Part shown: positions 32,503 through 42,297 of the stretch, one piece after another
How positions within the stretch are numbered: the stretch's first letter is position 1
How the letters are laid out: every line of letters begins with the position of its first letter
From: an uncultured Bacteroidia bacterium
GTDB taxonomy: Bacteria; Bacteroidota; Bacteroidia; Bacteroidales; UBA932
DNA length: 52,994 bases
Direction: 5' to 3'
Assembly (NCBI GenBank): GCA_902774145.1
Contig: CACYHC010000014.1
Span: forward strand, 1 to 52,994
Program-made: the position numbers and the translations under genes
The notes under the pieces: model-generated
Told to the model about the DNA's origin: nothing
The model's input: only the letters and a program-made list of their open reading frames with translations
Database searches by the model: none

Positions 32503-34926
32503 TTATTTATAACTTCCGTAATAACTGTGACTGCCGTAACCATAGCCGTAGCCGTAGGCGTAATAGCGCCGGCGGGACTGTACCTCCGTACCGTTGAGGA
32601 TGACGGAGAGGCCGTTGAAGCGGCCCTCTTCCTGCATCGCCTGCAGTTCCGGCAGCAAGGACTTGTCCAGCAGGCCCACGCGCAACAGGAAGATGGTACG
32701 GTCCGCCATCTGGGTGACCAGTTGCGTATCTGCCACCAGGTTCACGGGCGGGCAGTCGATCAGAATATAGTCATAGCTTCCGCGAAGTTGGTCAACCGCC
32801 TGGCGGAAAGCCGCATCGCCGATGAGTTCCGACGGGTTCGGAGGCACGGAGCCTACCGGCAGGACATCCAGGCCGTTCACGTCGGCGTAAGGACGGATGA
32901 CCTTCTCCAGCGAACTTTCCTGACCCGAAAGGTAATTGGCAAAACCAGTGGCCGGGGAACCGACCAAAGTGGAGAGCGAGGCGCGGCGGAAGTCCCCGTC
33001 GATGAGCAGCACGCGCATCCTCTTGATGGCGAGCGTAGCGCCGAGGTTCAGGGAGACGAAGGTCTTGCCCGAACCGGGGTTGAAGGATGTCAGCGCCACG
33101 ACCCTGCCGGCATTGCCGTGATCCATAAACTCCAGGTTCGTACGAATCACGCGGAAGGCTTCGTTGACCGAATCGCGCTTACCGGGTTTCACATACAGGG
33201 TATAGTCGTTTTCCAGCTGTTTTTTGCCGAGTAGTTTGTCAATGCGGGTGAGTTTCTCTCCCACGAGGGGAATCTCGCCGAGGAAAGGAATGTCCGGCAG
33301 GTCGATGTCCTTGCGGCCGCGGATGGTGGTGTTGAGTGCCTCGATGAGGTAGAGCACCGCGACGGGAATGCCCAGCGCAATAATCAACGCAAAGAGCAGA
33401 ATCCGCCGGCTATTAGGTACGGGCGGCACGTTGGCCGCGGTGGGCGAGGTCACTACGCGCGTATTATAAGCGGTAAAGGCCTGCGAGAGTTCGTTTTCCT
33501 CACGCTTCTGCAGGAGATAGAGGTACAGGGACTCCATGACCTTCTGGCGGCGTTCCACGCTCAGCAGGTACATCGCCTGGTTGGGATTGTCCGCCAGGCG
33601 GGAAGTCGCCTTTTCCGCCGTTTTGCGCAACGCTGCGAGACGGTCCTGCAGCACGACGATCTGGTTATCCACGGACTCGCAGATGGCCTGGCGCATCGCA
33701 TCCAGATTGGCGTCCATCTCCACCACCAGCGGGTTGGAGGACGAGGAGCTCGCCGCCAGGGAATTGCGCTGAATGAGGAGGTTGTTGTAGGTATTGATCT
33801 GGCCGGAGATGGCGATGTCGGAAAGGCCCGCGGGCACCGGAATCAGCTGGTTGCTGCTGACCTTGGAATCCAGGTAGTTGCGCACGTAACGCGAAGTGGA
33901 GATTTGCGTTTCTACCTCCTGAATCTGGCGGTTGAGTTCCGTAGACTGGCTCATGTACATATTCGAAGCCGCCGCCACATCGGGCAACAGGTTCCGGCTC
34001 TTGTACGAGGAGATGTCGCTGTCCACGCCGGACAGGTCCTTTTCGATGGAAGTAAGACGCTCGTTGATGAACATCGAGGTGCTGAGCGCCATCTTGTTGC
34101 GGTCTTCCACCCAGTTGGCGTTATAGACGGCAATCACGCAGTTCAGCACGTCGTCTGCCCGTTCCGCGGATTGGTCCGTATAGGTCAGGCGCAGCAGGTC
34201 GGAGAAATTCTTCTGGTCGACGGCAGCCGTACCCAGCCGCCCCGTGCAGCGGGAGGTCGCCGCTTCGAGCGAGCAGGTGGTCACGAACACCGGGGAATCC
34301 CACTCCCCTTCGAAGTAGGGGTTCACATTGAGAATCAGCTCCCCGGCGGGCGTAGTGACGGGGCTGCCGGGCGCGGCGGTGTAGCGGGCCTTGTCCTTGA
34401 CGATCTTGCCGTCCTGGTTATATTCCATCCCGTAGAGCACCAGGGAGCCGTCTTCGCCGCGGAAAATGTACCCCTTCATCGACGGGACGTTTTCTTCGTC
34501 GGAAAAGGTAAGGTAGGCGGGCAGGGCGCTGCCGTAGAGCATCGTCTTATGGAAACGGGTGTCCTGAAAATAGGAATAGTTGAGGGACAACTGCCGGACG
34601 ACTTCCAGCATCAGGTCCGGCGAACGGAACGCCACGATTTCATTGGAAAGTTTGGAGCTCATCTGCGATACGCCGCCCATATTGAGCATCGACTCGAGGT
34701 CATTGCGGCTGCGGGTCGCATTGGTTTCCTTGATGAGGATGGTGGCCGTCCGCGTATAGAGGGGCGGGGTCCGCAAAATTTTGATGAACGCGATGCTCAT
34801 CACCACGACGAGCGAGACCGCGAACCAGTACCAGTTGTCCAGACAAAGCCAGAGAAAGTCTTTGAACCGCTCGATGGGGTCCAGCATCTCTTCCCTGCGG
34901 GGCTTGTTGTTTTCGTTGTTTGCCAT
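32503..34926 (-). CDS. Polysaccharide co-polymerase/tyrosine autokinase (Wzc-like BY-kinase)
   Basis: The 807-residue protein has a Wzz domain bounded by two membrane helices (about 30-50 and 505-530), with coiled coils between them. A bacterial tyrosine kinase domain follows: Walker A SFNPGSGKT, A' VLLIDGDFRR, Walker B YDYILIDCPP. It ends in a tyrosine cluster (YYAYGYGYGYG, then SYYGSYK) with nine Tyr in 23 residues. Such proteins set chain length and control export through cycles of autophosphorylation of the tail. The tail is encoded by short repeats (about 32530-32565). It follows the Wza-like gene by 25 nt. Confidence 0.94.
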   Translation of the reverse strand: MANNENNKPRREEMLDPIERFKDFLWLCLDNWYWFAVSLVVVMSIAFIKILRTPPLYTRTATILIKETNATRSRNDLESMLNMGGVSQMSSKLSNEIVAFRSPDLMLEVVRQLSLNYSYFQDTRFHKTMLYGSALPAYLTFSDEENVPSMKGYIFRGEDGSLVLYGMEYNQDGKIVKDKARYTAAPGSPVTTPAGELILNVNPYFEGEWDSPVFVTTCSLEAATSRCTGRLGTAAVDQKNFSDLLRLTYTDQSAERADDVLNCVIAVYNANWVEDRNKMALSTSMFINERLTSIEKDLSGVDSDISSYKSRNLLPDVAAASNMYMSQSTELNRQIQEVETQISTSRYVRNYLDSKVSSNQLIPVPAGLSDIAISGQINTYNNLLIQRNSLAASSSSSNPLVVEMDANLDAMRQAICESVDNQIVVLQDRLAALRKTAEKATSRLADNPNQAMYLLSVERRQKVMESLYLYLLQKREENELSQAFTAYNTRVVTSPTAANVPPVPNSRRILLFALIIALGIPVAVLYLIEALNTTIRGRKDIDLPDIPFLGEIPLVGEKLTRIDKLLGKKQLENDYTLYVKPGKRDSVNEAFRVIRTNLEFMDHGNAGRVVALTSFNPGSGKTFVSLNLGATLAIKRMRVLLIDGDFRRASLSTLVGSPATGFANYLSGQESSLEKVIRPYADVNGLDVLPVGSVPPNPSELIGDAAFRQAVDQLRGSYDYILIDCPPVNLVADTQLVTQMADRTIFLLRVGLLDKSLLPELQAMQEEGRFNGLSVILNGTEVQSRRRYYAYGYGYGYGSHSYYGSYK

Positions 34927-34951
34927 ATCTCTTCTTATCTCTACAAATTAA

Positions 34952-35764
34952 TCATTTTGCGCGGAGGACATTCGTCACCACGACGGTGATGGTGGCCGCC
35001 AGCGACGCCACGGAAATCCAGAACGAGGCGCTCAGGACATTGTTGCCGTTGACGCTCGCCTGACGGATCCGCATCGGATTGGGTTCCACGTACAGGAGGT
35101 CGTTCTGGCGGATATAGAAGGCCGGAGAACGGAACACATCTTCCGCCCGCGTGAGGTTCAGGACGTAAACCTTGCGCTCCCCGTTCTCCTCACGGACCAG
35201 CTTCACGTTATCCCTGCGTCCGGTAATGGTCAGGTCTCCCGCCAGGGCAAGGGCGTCCATCACAGTCAGGCAGTCCTGGCTGATGGCAAAGCGGCCGGGA
35301 TGGGCAACCTCGCCCATTACGGAAACGCCCAGGTTTACGAATTCCACCGTTACGACGGGGTCCTTGATCAGGTTCTTGTCCTGGAGTACGTTCTTGACGA
35401 TTTCGGAAACTTCTTCCCGCGAATGTCCCGCGATTTTGATTTTTCCCGCCAGGGGGAAATCGATATTCCCCTCGGAATCCACCAAATAGGAGCAGACCCG
35501 CTGTCCGGAGGTAGCGGCGGAACCGGTTCCCGTCGACCCGATCATCTGCGCAATGTACGGCAGGTTGAAGAGGGTGGTCAGGGTCGGGTCCTTGCAGGTG
35601 ACGATGATGGCAACCTGGTCGCCGGGCGCCAGCCGGATGACCAGGTCCTCGGTCCGAATGGGTTTGTAACCGGATTCCGTATCCTGCAGATAGGAAATCT
35701 GGTTCGTGGTAGAACAGGCTGCCAGCAAAACGGCAGCACACAAAACGGATACAATATGTTTCAT
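34952..35764 (-). CDS. Polysaccharide export outer-membrane lipoprotein (Wza-like)
   Basis: This 270-residue lipoprotein (signal with LAAC, Cys17) contains a polysaccharide-export domain starting YLQDTESGY...RLAPGDQVAI, then SLBB-like beta-grasp domains (FPLAGKIKIAGHSREEV and VMGEVAHPGRFAI). A C-terminal hydrophobic helix (about 245-265) may span the outer membrane. It would form the export channel that pairs with the Wzc-like kinase downstream. Its ATG overlaps the stop of the upstream nucleotidyltransferase by 4 nt. Confidence 0.92.
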   Translation of the reverse strand: MKHIVSVLCAAVLLAACSTTNQISYLQDTESGYKPIRTEDLVIRLAPGDQVAIIVTCKDPTLTTLFNLPYIAQMIGSTGTGSAATSGQRVCSYLVDSEGNIDFPLAGKIKIAGHSREEVSEIVKNVLQDKNLIKDPVVTVEFVNLGVSVMGEVAHPGRFAISQDCLTVMDALALAGDLTITGRRDNVKLVREENGERKVYVLNLTRAEDVFRSPAFYIRQNDLLYVEPNPMRIRQASVNGNNVLSASFWISVASLAATITVVVTNVLRAK

Positions 35765-36843
35765 ACGCTTTTATATAATAATCGATAACAGAAATGCCAT
35801 AGTTTGAAGAACGGAAGCCAGAGGGTTTCCGAGGTATATTGCGAAAGGAAACGGAAACTCCGCAGGGTCCGCGCGAAGAAGTTCCGCAGCGGGTTGCCCC
35901 CGTTTTCGCCTTTGAGCCGGTCGTCGTACATGCCAAAGTTGCCCGCCCGCAGGATTTCCCTGAGCAGGAAGGCCCCCCGGCGGGAATCCGGTGCCGTCAG
36001 CATACATTCGCGGGGCAGGTTGAAGACTTCCCGCAGGACATACATCACCGCGGCTGCAAAGCCGGCCAGATTCAGCTGATTCAGGAAAGCCACCACCTCC
36101 ACTTTTTCCTCCTCCGTCGTCCCCTGGCGGAGCAGGTAATAGTAGTCCATCAGGTGCCGCAGGCCCACGCCGTCCGTAAAGACGTGGCGGAAGACGTGAA
36201 TCAGCAGGAATACCCGGTTGTAGGCGAGGTCCAGAGCGGGGATTTCCCCGCCGCCGCAGGGAAGGCGGGTCAGGTGGCTGTCATCCTTCCAGAAATCCCG
36301 GAACCAGCGCTGCAGGCGGGCGTTGGCAAAGGGATTGTTCATCCAGGTGGGGGTAATGTGCACCTCTACCTCCACGCCGTTCACCTTGGCCAGCGGGATA
36401 TGGTGATAATAGACTTTCGACGCAGGATTGACGCCCCGGCAGAATCCGATAATCCATTTCCGGCTGCCTTCCACCCAGATGTCCACATCGCCGGCGGAAC
36501 GCAGTTCGGGCGCCGCGTAAAGCGCTGCGGCGGAGGCGCCTTTGAGGATGACGCAGCGATGGCCCTCCCGGGAGAAGCGGCGCACGGAAGAGAGCGAAGC
36601 CTCTGCCGCCTGGGCGGAGAAGGAACGGATGTACTTGACCTGGGCGTAGAACTTCATCGCCATCATCTTGTCCGGCCAGCGGTCGTTGGGCAGTTTTTCA
36701 ATGCCCCCGAACACCACGCCGAGTACGGACTGCTGGACGGACAGGTCGTAAATCTGCTGCCACTCCTTTTCCGTCAGGACCGGAAAATACTCCTCCGGGG
36801 CCCCGGTAGAAAGCCGGAGCAGTTTGAAGAATATTTCCGTCAT
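35761..36843 (-). CDS. NTP_transf_5-type nucleotidyltransferase family protein (paralogue 2)
   Basis: The 360-residue protein shows the same family pattern as 29505-30593: MTEIFFKLLRLSTGAPEEYF at the N-terminus, ILKGASAAALYAAPELRSAGDVDIWVEG (split here only by function, the Asp-x-Asp site being GDVDIW), YYHHIPL and a LRHLMDYYYLL stretch. ATG 36843 is preferred over 36855 because the paralogue starts at the equivalent MTE. Substrate unknown. It lies 17 nt after fcl and overlaps the Wza-like gene by 4 nt, so the two paralogues bracket the export genes. Confidence 0.78.
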   Translation of the reverse strand: MTEIFFKLLRLSTGAPEEYFPVLTEKEWQQIYDLSVQQSVLGVVFGGIEKLPNDRWPDKMMAMKFYAQVKYIRSFSAQAAEASLSSVRRFSREGHRCVILKGASAAALYAAPELRSAGDVDIWVEGSRKWIIGFCRGVNPASKVYYHHIPLAKVNGVEVEVHITPTWMNNPFANARLQRWFRDFWKDDSHLTRLPCGGGEIPALDLAYNRVFLLIHVFRHVFTDGVGLRHLMDYYYLLRQGTTEEEKVEVVAFLNQLNLAGFAAAVMYVLREVFNLPRECMLTAPDSRRGAFLLREILRAGNFGMYDDRLKGENGGNPLRNFFARTLRSFRFLSQYTSETLWLPFFKLWHFCYRLLYKSV

Positions 36844-36860
36844 CCTGCCGTACATAGTGC

Positions 36861-37805
36861 TTATCTTTCCGTCCGCACGGGATTTTCCAGGAAGTCCTTG
36901 TATGCGAGCGCGATACCAGCCTCGAGCGGGGTCGACGCCCGCCAGCCCAGGGCCTCCGCCTTGGAGATGTCCAGGAGTTTGCGCGGCGTACCGTTGGGGC
37001 GGGAAACATCCCAACGGATGCTCCCTTCATAGCCGACCACACGGGCCACGATTTCCGTCAGTTCCCTGATGCTCACTTCCTGTCCGCTGCCGGCATTGAC
37101 GGTCTCGTTGCCGCTGTAGCGGTTCATCAGGAAGACGCAGAGCCCCGCCAGGTCGTCCACATAGAGGAATTCCCGCAGAGGGGAACCGTCTCCCCAGCAG
37201 ACCACTTCCGGCGCACCGGCGACCTTCGCTTCGTGGAAGCGCCGGATGAGCGCGGGCAGCACGTGGGAGTGTTCGGGATGGTAGTTGTCGCCGGGACCGT
37301 AGAGGTTCGTCGGCATCACGCTGATAAAGTCCGTCCCGTACTGCCGGTTGAGGTATTCGCAGTATTTGAGCCCGCTGATTTTGGCCAGCGCGTAGGCCTC
37401 GTTGGTCTTTTCCAGCGCGCCCGTAAGCAGGCAGTCCTCTTTCATCGGCTGCGGCGCGAGGCGCGGATAAATGCAGCTGGAGCCCAGGAATTCAAGCTTT
37501 TTGCAGCCGTAGCGCCAGGCGGCGTTCACCACGTTCATCTCCAGCATCATGTTCACGTACATAAAATCGGCGGGAGCCGTGTCGTTCGCGACGATGCCGC
37601 CCACCTTCGCCGCGGCGAGGAAGACGTACTCCGGCCGCTCGGCGCGGAAAAAGTCTTCGACGGCCGCCTGACAGGTCAGGTCCAGCTCCGCGTGGGTGCG
37701 GGTGACGATGTTTTCGTAGCCCTGCCGGCGCAGTTCGCGCAGAATGGCGCCGCCCACCATTCCGCGGTGGCCCGCCACAAAAATCTTGCTGCCTTTCTCC
37801 ATCAT
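36861..37805 (-). CDS. fcl: GDP-L-fucose synthase
   Basis: Fcl (314 residues) is an NADPH-dependent epimerase-reductase that converts GDP-4-keto-6-deoxymannose to GDP-L-fucose. It has the Rossmann motif [10 protein letters not shown] (12-21), [24 protein letters not shown] and the catalytic YALAK. It overlaps gmd by 4 nt, forming the two-step GDP-fucose module from GDP-mannose. Two ATGs in tandem (37805 and 37802) could both serve as start. GDP-fucose may feed the capsule or protein O-glycosylation, which is common in Bacteroidales. Confidence 0.95.
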   Translation of the reverse strand: MMEKGSKIFVAGHRGMVGGAILRELRRQGYENIVTRTHAELDLTCQAAVEDFFRAERPEYVFLAAAKVGGIVANDTAPADFMYVNMMLEMNVVNAAWRYGCKKLEFLGSSCIYPRLAPQPMKEDCLLTGALEKTNEAYALAKISGLKYCEYLNRQYGTDFISVMPTNLYGPGDNYHPEHSHVLPALIRRFHEAKVAGAPEVVCWGDGSPLREFLYVDDLAGLCVFLMNRYSGNETVNAGSGQEVSIRELTEIVARVVGYEGSIRWDVSRPNGTPRKLLDISKAEALGWRASTPLEAGIALAYKDFLENPVRTER

Positions 37806-38893
37806 TTCACAATGCCCTTTTCCAGGTATTCGGCGAGGTTCACACGCGCGTGCTCGGCAGCGCTGTCCGCGGCGATTTTCGCGCGGTCGGCGGCCACCAT
37901 CAGGCGCACAAGCTCTTCAAAAGAGGTTTTCGCGGGGTTCCAGCCCAGTTCGCGGCGGGCCTTCGAGGGGTCGCCGAGCAGATTCACCACGTCCGTGGGC
38001 CGGTAGAAGTCCGGCGATACCTCCACGAGCACGCGGCCCGTCGCCTTGTCGACGCCCTTTTCGTTTTCGCCTTCGCCGGTAAATTCCAGCTCGATGCCCG
38101 CATAATGGAACGCAAGTTTGCAGAAATCCCGGACCGAATGCTGCACGCCGGTCGCGATGACGAAGTCCTCGGGGGTTTCGTGCTGCAGAATCAGCCACAT
38201 ACATTCGACGTAATCCCGGGCATAGCCCCAGTCGCGCAGGCTGGAAAGGTTGCCCAGGTAGAGTTTATCCTGCAGTCCCGCGGCGATGCGGGCGGCCGCC
38301 AGGGTGATTTTCCGCGTAACGAAGGTCTCGCCGCGCCTTTCGGATTCGTGATTGAAGAGGATGCCGCTGCAGCAGAACATGCCGTAGGCCTCGCGGTATT
38401 CCTTTACGATCCAGTAGCCGTAGAGTTTGGCCACCGCATAGGGGCTGTAGGGGTGGAAGGGCGTCTCCTCGTTCTGCGGCACCGCCTCCACCTTGCCGTA
38501 GAGTTCGGAGGTGGACGCCTGGTAGATGCGGCAGCTTTTCTCCAGTCCGCACATACGGACGGCTTCGAGCACGCGGAGCACGCCGGTCGCATCGACATCG
38601 GCGGTAAATTCCGGTGCGTCGAAACTCACCTGGACGTGGCTCTGCGCCGCCAGGTTGTAGATTTCGTCGGGACGGACCTTGGAGACGACCTGCACGAGAC
38701 TCATCGAGTCCCCGAGGTCGGCGTAATGGAGGTGAAAGTGCGGGCGGCCCTCCAGATGAGCGATGCGCTCCCGCCAGTCGACGGAAGAACGGCGGATGAT
38801 GCCGTGTACCTCATAGCCCTTTTCCAGCAGGAATTCGGACAGATAGGATCCGTCCTGCCCGGTCACGCCCGTAATCAATGCCTTTTTACTCAT
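37802..38893 (-). CDS. gmd: GDP-mannose 4,6-dehydratase
   Basis: Gmd (363 residues) dehydrates GDP-mannose to the 4-keto-6-deoxy intermediate used by Fcl. Motifs are [10 protein letters not shown] (8-17), [26 protein letters not shown], the Ser/Thr site in [10 protein letters not shown] and the catalytic YAVAK. Length is normal. Its ATG overlaps the stop of the UpxY-type gene by 4 nt, and its stop overlaps fcl, so translation through the module is probably coupled. Confidence 0.96.
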   Translation of the reverse strand: MSKKALITGVTGQDGSYLSEFLLEKGYEVHGIIRRSSVDWRERIAHLEGRPHFHLHYADLGDSMSLVQVVSKVRPDEIYNLAAQSHVQVSFDAPEFTADVDATGVLRVLEAVRMCGLEKSCRIYQASTSELYGKVEAVPQNEETPFHPYSPYAVAKLYGYWIVKEYREAYGMFCCSGILFNHESERRGETFVTRKITLAAARIAAGLQDKLYLGNLSSLRDWGYARDYVECMWLILQHETPEDFVIATGVQHSVRDFCKLAFHYAGIELEFTGEGENEKGVDKATGRVLVEVSPDFYRPTDVVNLLGDPSKARRELGWNPAKTSFEELVRLMVAADRAKIAADSAAEHARVNLAEYLEKGIVK

Positions 38894-39405
38894 ATCTTTT
38901 CCAAAAATGAAGGATGGATGTAAGAGGTGGCTACGGCGGCCACGCCGCCCACGGTCACCACCAGCCTCCGGTCTTTTTTAATGCGTTTGACAATCCCTTC
39001 CGCGCCCTTGAAGACGCCGCCCGTGACCCGGACGCGGTCTCCCTGGTGCCAAACGGCCTTGTCTCCCCCCAGAAAAAGCAGGTCCTTGTCCTTGGTGGAG
39101 GTCACCATCATGAACATCTGCATCTCCAGCTCCGGAATGGGCCGGGGCTGGTAGGATTCCGCTTCGTGATAGGCCATAAAGGGCACCTCGTCCTTCTTGC
39201 GCTGCTCCTGCAGCCAGTCGGGCGTACACTTGACGAAAAGCAGCGAGGGAACCAACTGTTTCTCCACATATTTGATGGTGCCCGCGACGAAGACCTCTTC
39301 GATCTTCATCGGCACATAGGTCTGCCAGGCATCCTTCGTGCAGATGGCCTGCAGGGGAAGTACCCGGTTGTAAAAGACTTTCAGTGCGTACCAGGCGGGA
39401 TCCAT
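38890..39405 (-). CDS. UpxY-type (NusG-paralogue) transcription antiterminator
   Basis: This 171-residue protein starts with a NusG N-terminal-like domain ([18 protein letters not shown]...[10 protein letters not shown]) and ends with a KOW domain ([29 protein letters not shown]). In Bacteroides each capsule locus starts with such an UpxY protein, which lets RNA polymerase read through its own long operon. Here it is the fourth gene, behind rfbD-rfbA-rfbB, and no UpxZ-like inhibitor is visible. It overlaps gmd by 4 nt and follows rfbB by 6 nt. Confidence 0.88.
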   Translation of the reverse strand: MDPAWYALKVFYNRVLPLQAICTKDAWQTYVPMKIEEVFVAGTIKYVEKQLVPSLLFVKCTPDWLQEQRKKDEVPFMAYHEAESYQPRPIPELEMQMFMMVTSTKDKDLLFLGGDKAVWHQGDRVRVTGGVFKGAEGIVKRIKKDRRLVVTVGGVAAVATSYIHPSFLEKI

Positions 39406-39411
39406 CGTGTT

Positions 39412-40518
39412 CTATCGGTTGCCGTACATCGATTCGTAATAACTGAGGTAGGCGCCGGAAGTGACGGCGTCCAGCCAGGCTCCGTTCTCCAGGTACCAGC
39501 GCACCGTCTTCTCCAGGCCTTCCTCGAAGGTGACGGAGGGCTTCCAGCCCAGTTCGTCGCGCAGTTTCGACGGGTCGATGGCATAACGCAGGTCGTGCCC
39601 CGCGCGGTCGGTCACATAAGTGATGAGGTCCAGGTCCGCGCCCTCGGGACGGCCCAGCACCCGGTCCACCGTCGCAATCATCAGGCGGATCAGGTCGATG
39701 TTCTTCCATTCGTTGAACCCTCCGATGTTATAGGTCTCCCCTGCCGCGCCGCGGTGGAAAATCAGGTCGATGGCGGCGGCGTGGTCGCCCACGTAGAGCC
39801 AGTCCCGCACATTCTCGCCCTTGCCGTATACCGGCAGCGGCTTGCGGTGGCGGATGTTGTTGATAAAGAGGGGAATCAGTTTCTCGGGGAACTGGTAGGG
39901 GCCGTAATTGTTGGAGCAGTTGGTGACGACCGTCGGCATCCCGTAGGTGTCGTGGAAGGCCCGGACGAAGTGGTCGGAAGAAGCCTTCGCCGCGCTGTAG
40001 GGGCTGTGGGGATTGTACGGGGTCTTCTCGGTGAAGAGTTTCTCCCCGTAAGGGCCGCGGCCGTCCTTGTCCCCTTCCGGGCGCGTCATTTCGAGGGCGC
40101 CGTACACCTCGTCGGTGGAAATGTGGTAGAAGAAGCAGCCTTCGTAATTGCGCTCTTCCCAAAGCAGGCGCGCCGCCTGCAGGAGCGACAGCGTACCCAT
40201 CACGTTGGTGCGGGCAAAGGTGAAGGGGTCTTTGATGGACCGGTCCACGTGGCTTTCCGCCGCCAGGTGAATCACGCCGTCCACTTTTTCCTGGCGCATC
40301 AGGTCGCTCACCGTCTCGAAATCGCAGATGTCCGCCTTGAAGAAGCGGTAGTTGGGCGCGTTTTCGATGTCCCGGAGGTTGTCGAGGTTCCCGGCGTAGG
40401 TCAGTTTATCGAGATTGATGATCCGGTAGTCGGGATAAGCCTTCACGAAACGGCGCACCACGTGCGAACCGATGAATCCGGCCCCGCCGGTAATGAGGAT
40501 TGAACGTTTGTATTCCAT
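39412..40518 (-). CDS. rfbB: dTDP-glucose 4,6-dehydratase
   Basis: RfbB (368 residues) makes dTDP-4-keto-6-deoxyglucose, the second step to dTDP-L-rhamnose. It has GGAGFIGSHV (11-20), DKLTYAGNLDNL, HLAAESHVDRS, the active-site STDEVYG and YSAAK, and VRDWLYV. Length is within the family range. It lies 4 nt after rfbA. Confidence 0.96.
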   Translation of the reverse strand: MEYKRSILITGGAGFIGSHVVRRFVKAYPDYRIINLDKLTYAGNLDNLRDIENAPNYRFFKADICDFETVSDLMRQEKVDGVIHLAAESHVDRSIKDPFTFARTNVMGTLSLLQAARLLWEERNYEGCFFYHISTDEVYGALEMTRPEGDKDGRGPYGEKLFTEKTPYNPHSPYSAAKASSDHFVRAFHDTYGMPTVVTNCSNNYGPYQFPEKLIPLFINNIRHRKPLPVYGKGENVRDWLYVGDHAAAIDLIFHRGAAGETYNIGGFNEWKNIDLIRLMIATVDRVLGRPEGADLDLITYVTDRAGHDLRYAIDPSKLRDELGWKPSVTFEEGLEKTVRWYLENGAWLDAVTSGAYLSYYESMYGNR

Positions 40519-40522
40519 TAGG

Positions 40523-41404
40523 TTATCTGCGGTCTTCCGCCAGTTTCAAAAGATATTGTCCGTAAGGATTTTTCGCCATCGGCGCGGCGATGCGTTTGAG
40601 GTTTTCCGCGTCGATCCAGCCCCGCTTGAAAGCGATGCCCTCGAGGCAGGCGATTTTAAGCCCCTGGCGCTTCTCGATGACTTCCACGAAAATGGAGGCC
40701 TCCGCCAGCGAATCGTGGGTGCCGGTGTCCAGCCAGGCGAAGCCGCGGCCGAAGGTCTGCACTTTCAGTTCGCCCGTACGCAGGAATTCCTGGTTCACGC
40801 TCGTGATTTCCAGTTCTCCGCGCGCCGAGGGACGGATGTTCGCCGCCACGTCCACCACCTTGTTCGGGTAGAAATACAGGCCTACTACCGCGTAATTGGA
40901 CTTGGGGTGGGCGGGTTTTTCCTCGATGGAAAGGCAGTTGCCCTGCGCGTCGAATTCCGCAACGCCGTAGCGCTCCGGATCGTTGACCCAGTAGCCGAAG
41001 ACCGTCGCCTTGCCCCGTTCCTCCGCATCCGCGACGGCCTCCTTGAGCATCGGCGTCAGGCCGGGGCCGTGGAAGATGTTGTCGCCGAGCACGAGGCAGG
41101 CCGCATCGTCGCCGATAAACTCTTTACCGATGATAAAGGCCTGGGCAAGCCCGTCGGGAGAGGGCTGGACGGCATAGGAAAAGTGGACGCCGTAGTCCGA
41201 CCCGTCCCCGAGCAGGCGCTGGAAAGACGGCATGTCGTCCGGGGTGGAGATGATGAGGATGTCCCGGATTCCGGCCAGCATCAGCACGGAAATGGGATAA
41301 TACACCATCGGCTTGTCGTAGACGGGCAGCAATTGCTTGCTCACGCCCTTGGTGATGGGATAGAGGCGGGTTCCGCTTCCGCCGGCGAGCACGATTCCTT
41401 TCAT
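40523..41404 (-). CDS. rfbA: Glucose-1-phosphate thymidylyltransferase
   Basis: RfbA (293 residues) forms dTDP-glucose from dTTP and glucose 1-phosphate. It carries the nucleotidyl-transfer signature GGSGTRLYP (8-16) with the following [19 protein letters not shown], and [13 protein letters not shown] 41404 is used because the beta strand before the signature starts there. The ATG overlaps the rfbD stop by 4 nt. Confidence 0.96.
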   Translation of the reverse strand: MKGIVLAGGSGTRLYPITKGVSKQLLPVYDKPMVYYPISVLMLAGIRDILIISTPDDMPSFQRLLGDGSDYGVHFSYAVQPSPDGLAQAFIIGKEFIGDDAACLVLGDNIFHGPGLTPMLKEAVADAEERGKATVFGYWVNDPERYGVAEFDAQGNCLSIEEKPAHPKSNYAVVGLYFYPNKVVDVAANIRPSARGELEITSVNQEFLRTGELKVQTFGRGFAWLDTGTHDSLAEASIFVEVIEKRQGLKIACLEGIAFKRGWIDAENLKRIAAPMAKNPYGQYLLKLAEDRR

Positions 41405-42273
41405 AGTCTCTCGAGGCATTTTTTGAGGGCATCGGGCCACCAGGGCAGCGCGATCCCGAAGGTTTTACGGAAAAGGGTCTTGTCCAGAACGCCGTAATGC
41501 GGGCGGACGGCTTTCGTGGGGAAGGCTTCGCTGCGGCAGGGACGGATGTCGCACTGGTGACCGGCCGCCGCCGCGATGGCGCAGGTGAAGTCGTACCAGG
41601 TGGTGACGCCCTCGCCGGTATAATGGTAGGTGCCGCATTTGTGCAGTTGTCCGCTGTCCACGATCTGCAGGATGGCGGCGGCAAGGTCCGCGGCGCAGGT
41701 GGGGCTGCCCGTCTGGTCGAAGACCACGTCGAGCGTGTCCCTTTCGGCGGTCAGGCGCAACATCGTCTTCACGAAATTCTTTCCGAAGGGTGAATACATC
41801 CAGGCCGTGCGCAGGATAATGGACTTGCAGCCGCTGGCGCGCACCGCTTCCTCCCCCGCCAATTTCGTCTTTCCGTAGACGCTCAGCGGCGCCGTCGGAT
41901 CGTCCTCGCGGAGCGGGGTGCAGCCCGTACCGGCGAAGACATAATCGGTGGAAATGTGAATCAGGGTGGCCCCGCAGTGCAGGGCGGCAGCGGCGAGATT
42001 AGCCGGCGCCTGTGCGTTCAGGCGCATCGCCGCTTCAGGCTCGTCCTCCGCGCGTTCTACATCCGTCCAGGCGGCGCAGTTCACGATCAGTTCCACCGCT
42101 TCGCGGGCTGCAATCGCGTCGACGGCCGCGGCATCGAGAATATCCAGCCGCTCTACGCTCAGCCCGGGAATTTCGGTAACGTCCGTAAAGATAAAACGAT
42201 GCGCCGACCCCTCCGAAAGGAGCCGAAGCTCCCTGCCGAGTTGTCCGTTTGCACCGGTGACGAGTATATTCAT
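41401..42273 (-). CDS. rfbD: dTDP-4-dehydrorhamnose reductase
   Basis: RfbD (290 residues) catalyses the last, NAD(P)H-dependent step to dTDP-L-rhamnose. Motifs are [10 protein letters not shown] (7-16), [25 protein letters not shown] and the catalytic YGKTK. It is the first gene of the eleven-gene polysaccharide operon, with a promoter 24 nt upstream, and is divergent from rnhA. RfbC, the 3,5-epimerase whose product it reduces, is not encoded between rfbA and rfbD or anywhere else in the window. Confidence 0.95.
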   Translation of the reverse strand: MNILVTGANGQLGRELRLLSEGSAHRFIFTDVTEIPGLSVERLDILDAAAVDAIAAREAVELIVNCAAWTDVERAEDEPEAAMRLNAQAPANLAAAALHCGATLIHISTDYVFAGTGCTPLREDDPTAPLSVYGKTKLAGEEAVRASGCKSIILRTAWMYSPFGKNFVKTMLRLTAERDTLDVVFDQTGSPTCAADLAAAILQIVDSGQLHKCGTYHYTGEGVTTWYDFTCAIAAAAGHQCDIRPCRSEAFPTKAVRPHYGVLDKTLFRKTFGIALPWWPDALKKCLERL

Positions 42274-42297
42274 AGCGCCTGTTTTTAGATATTCCGA

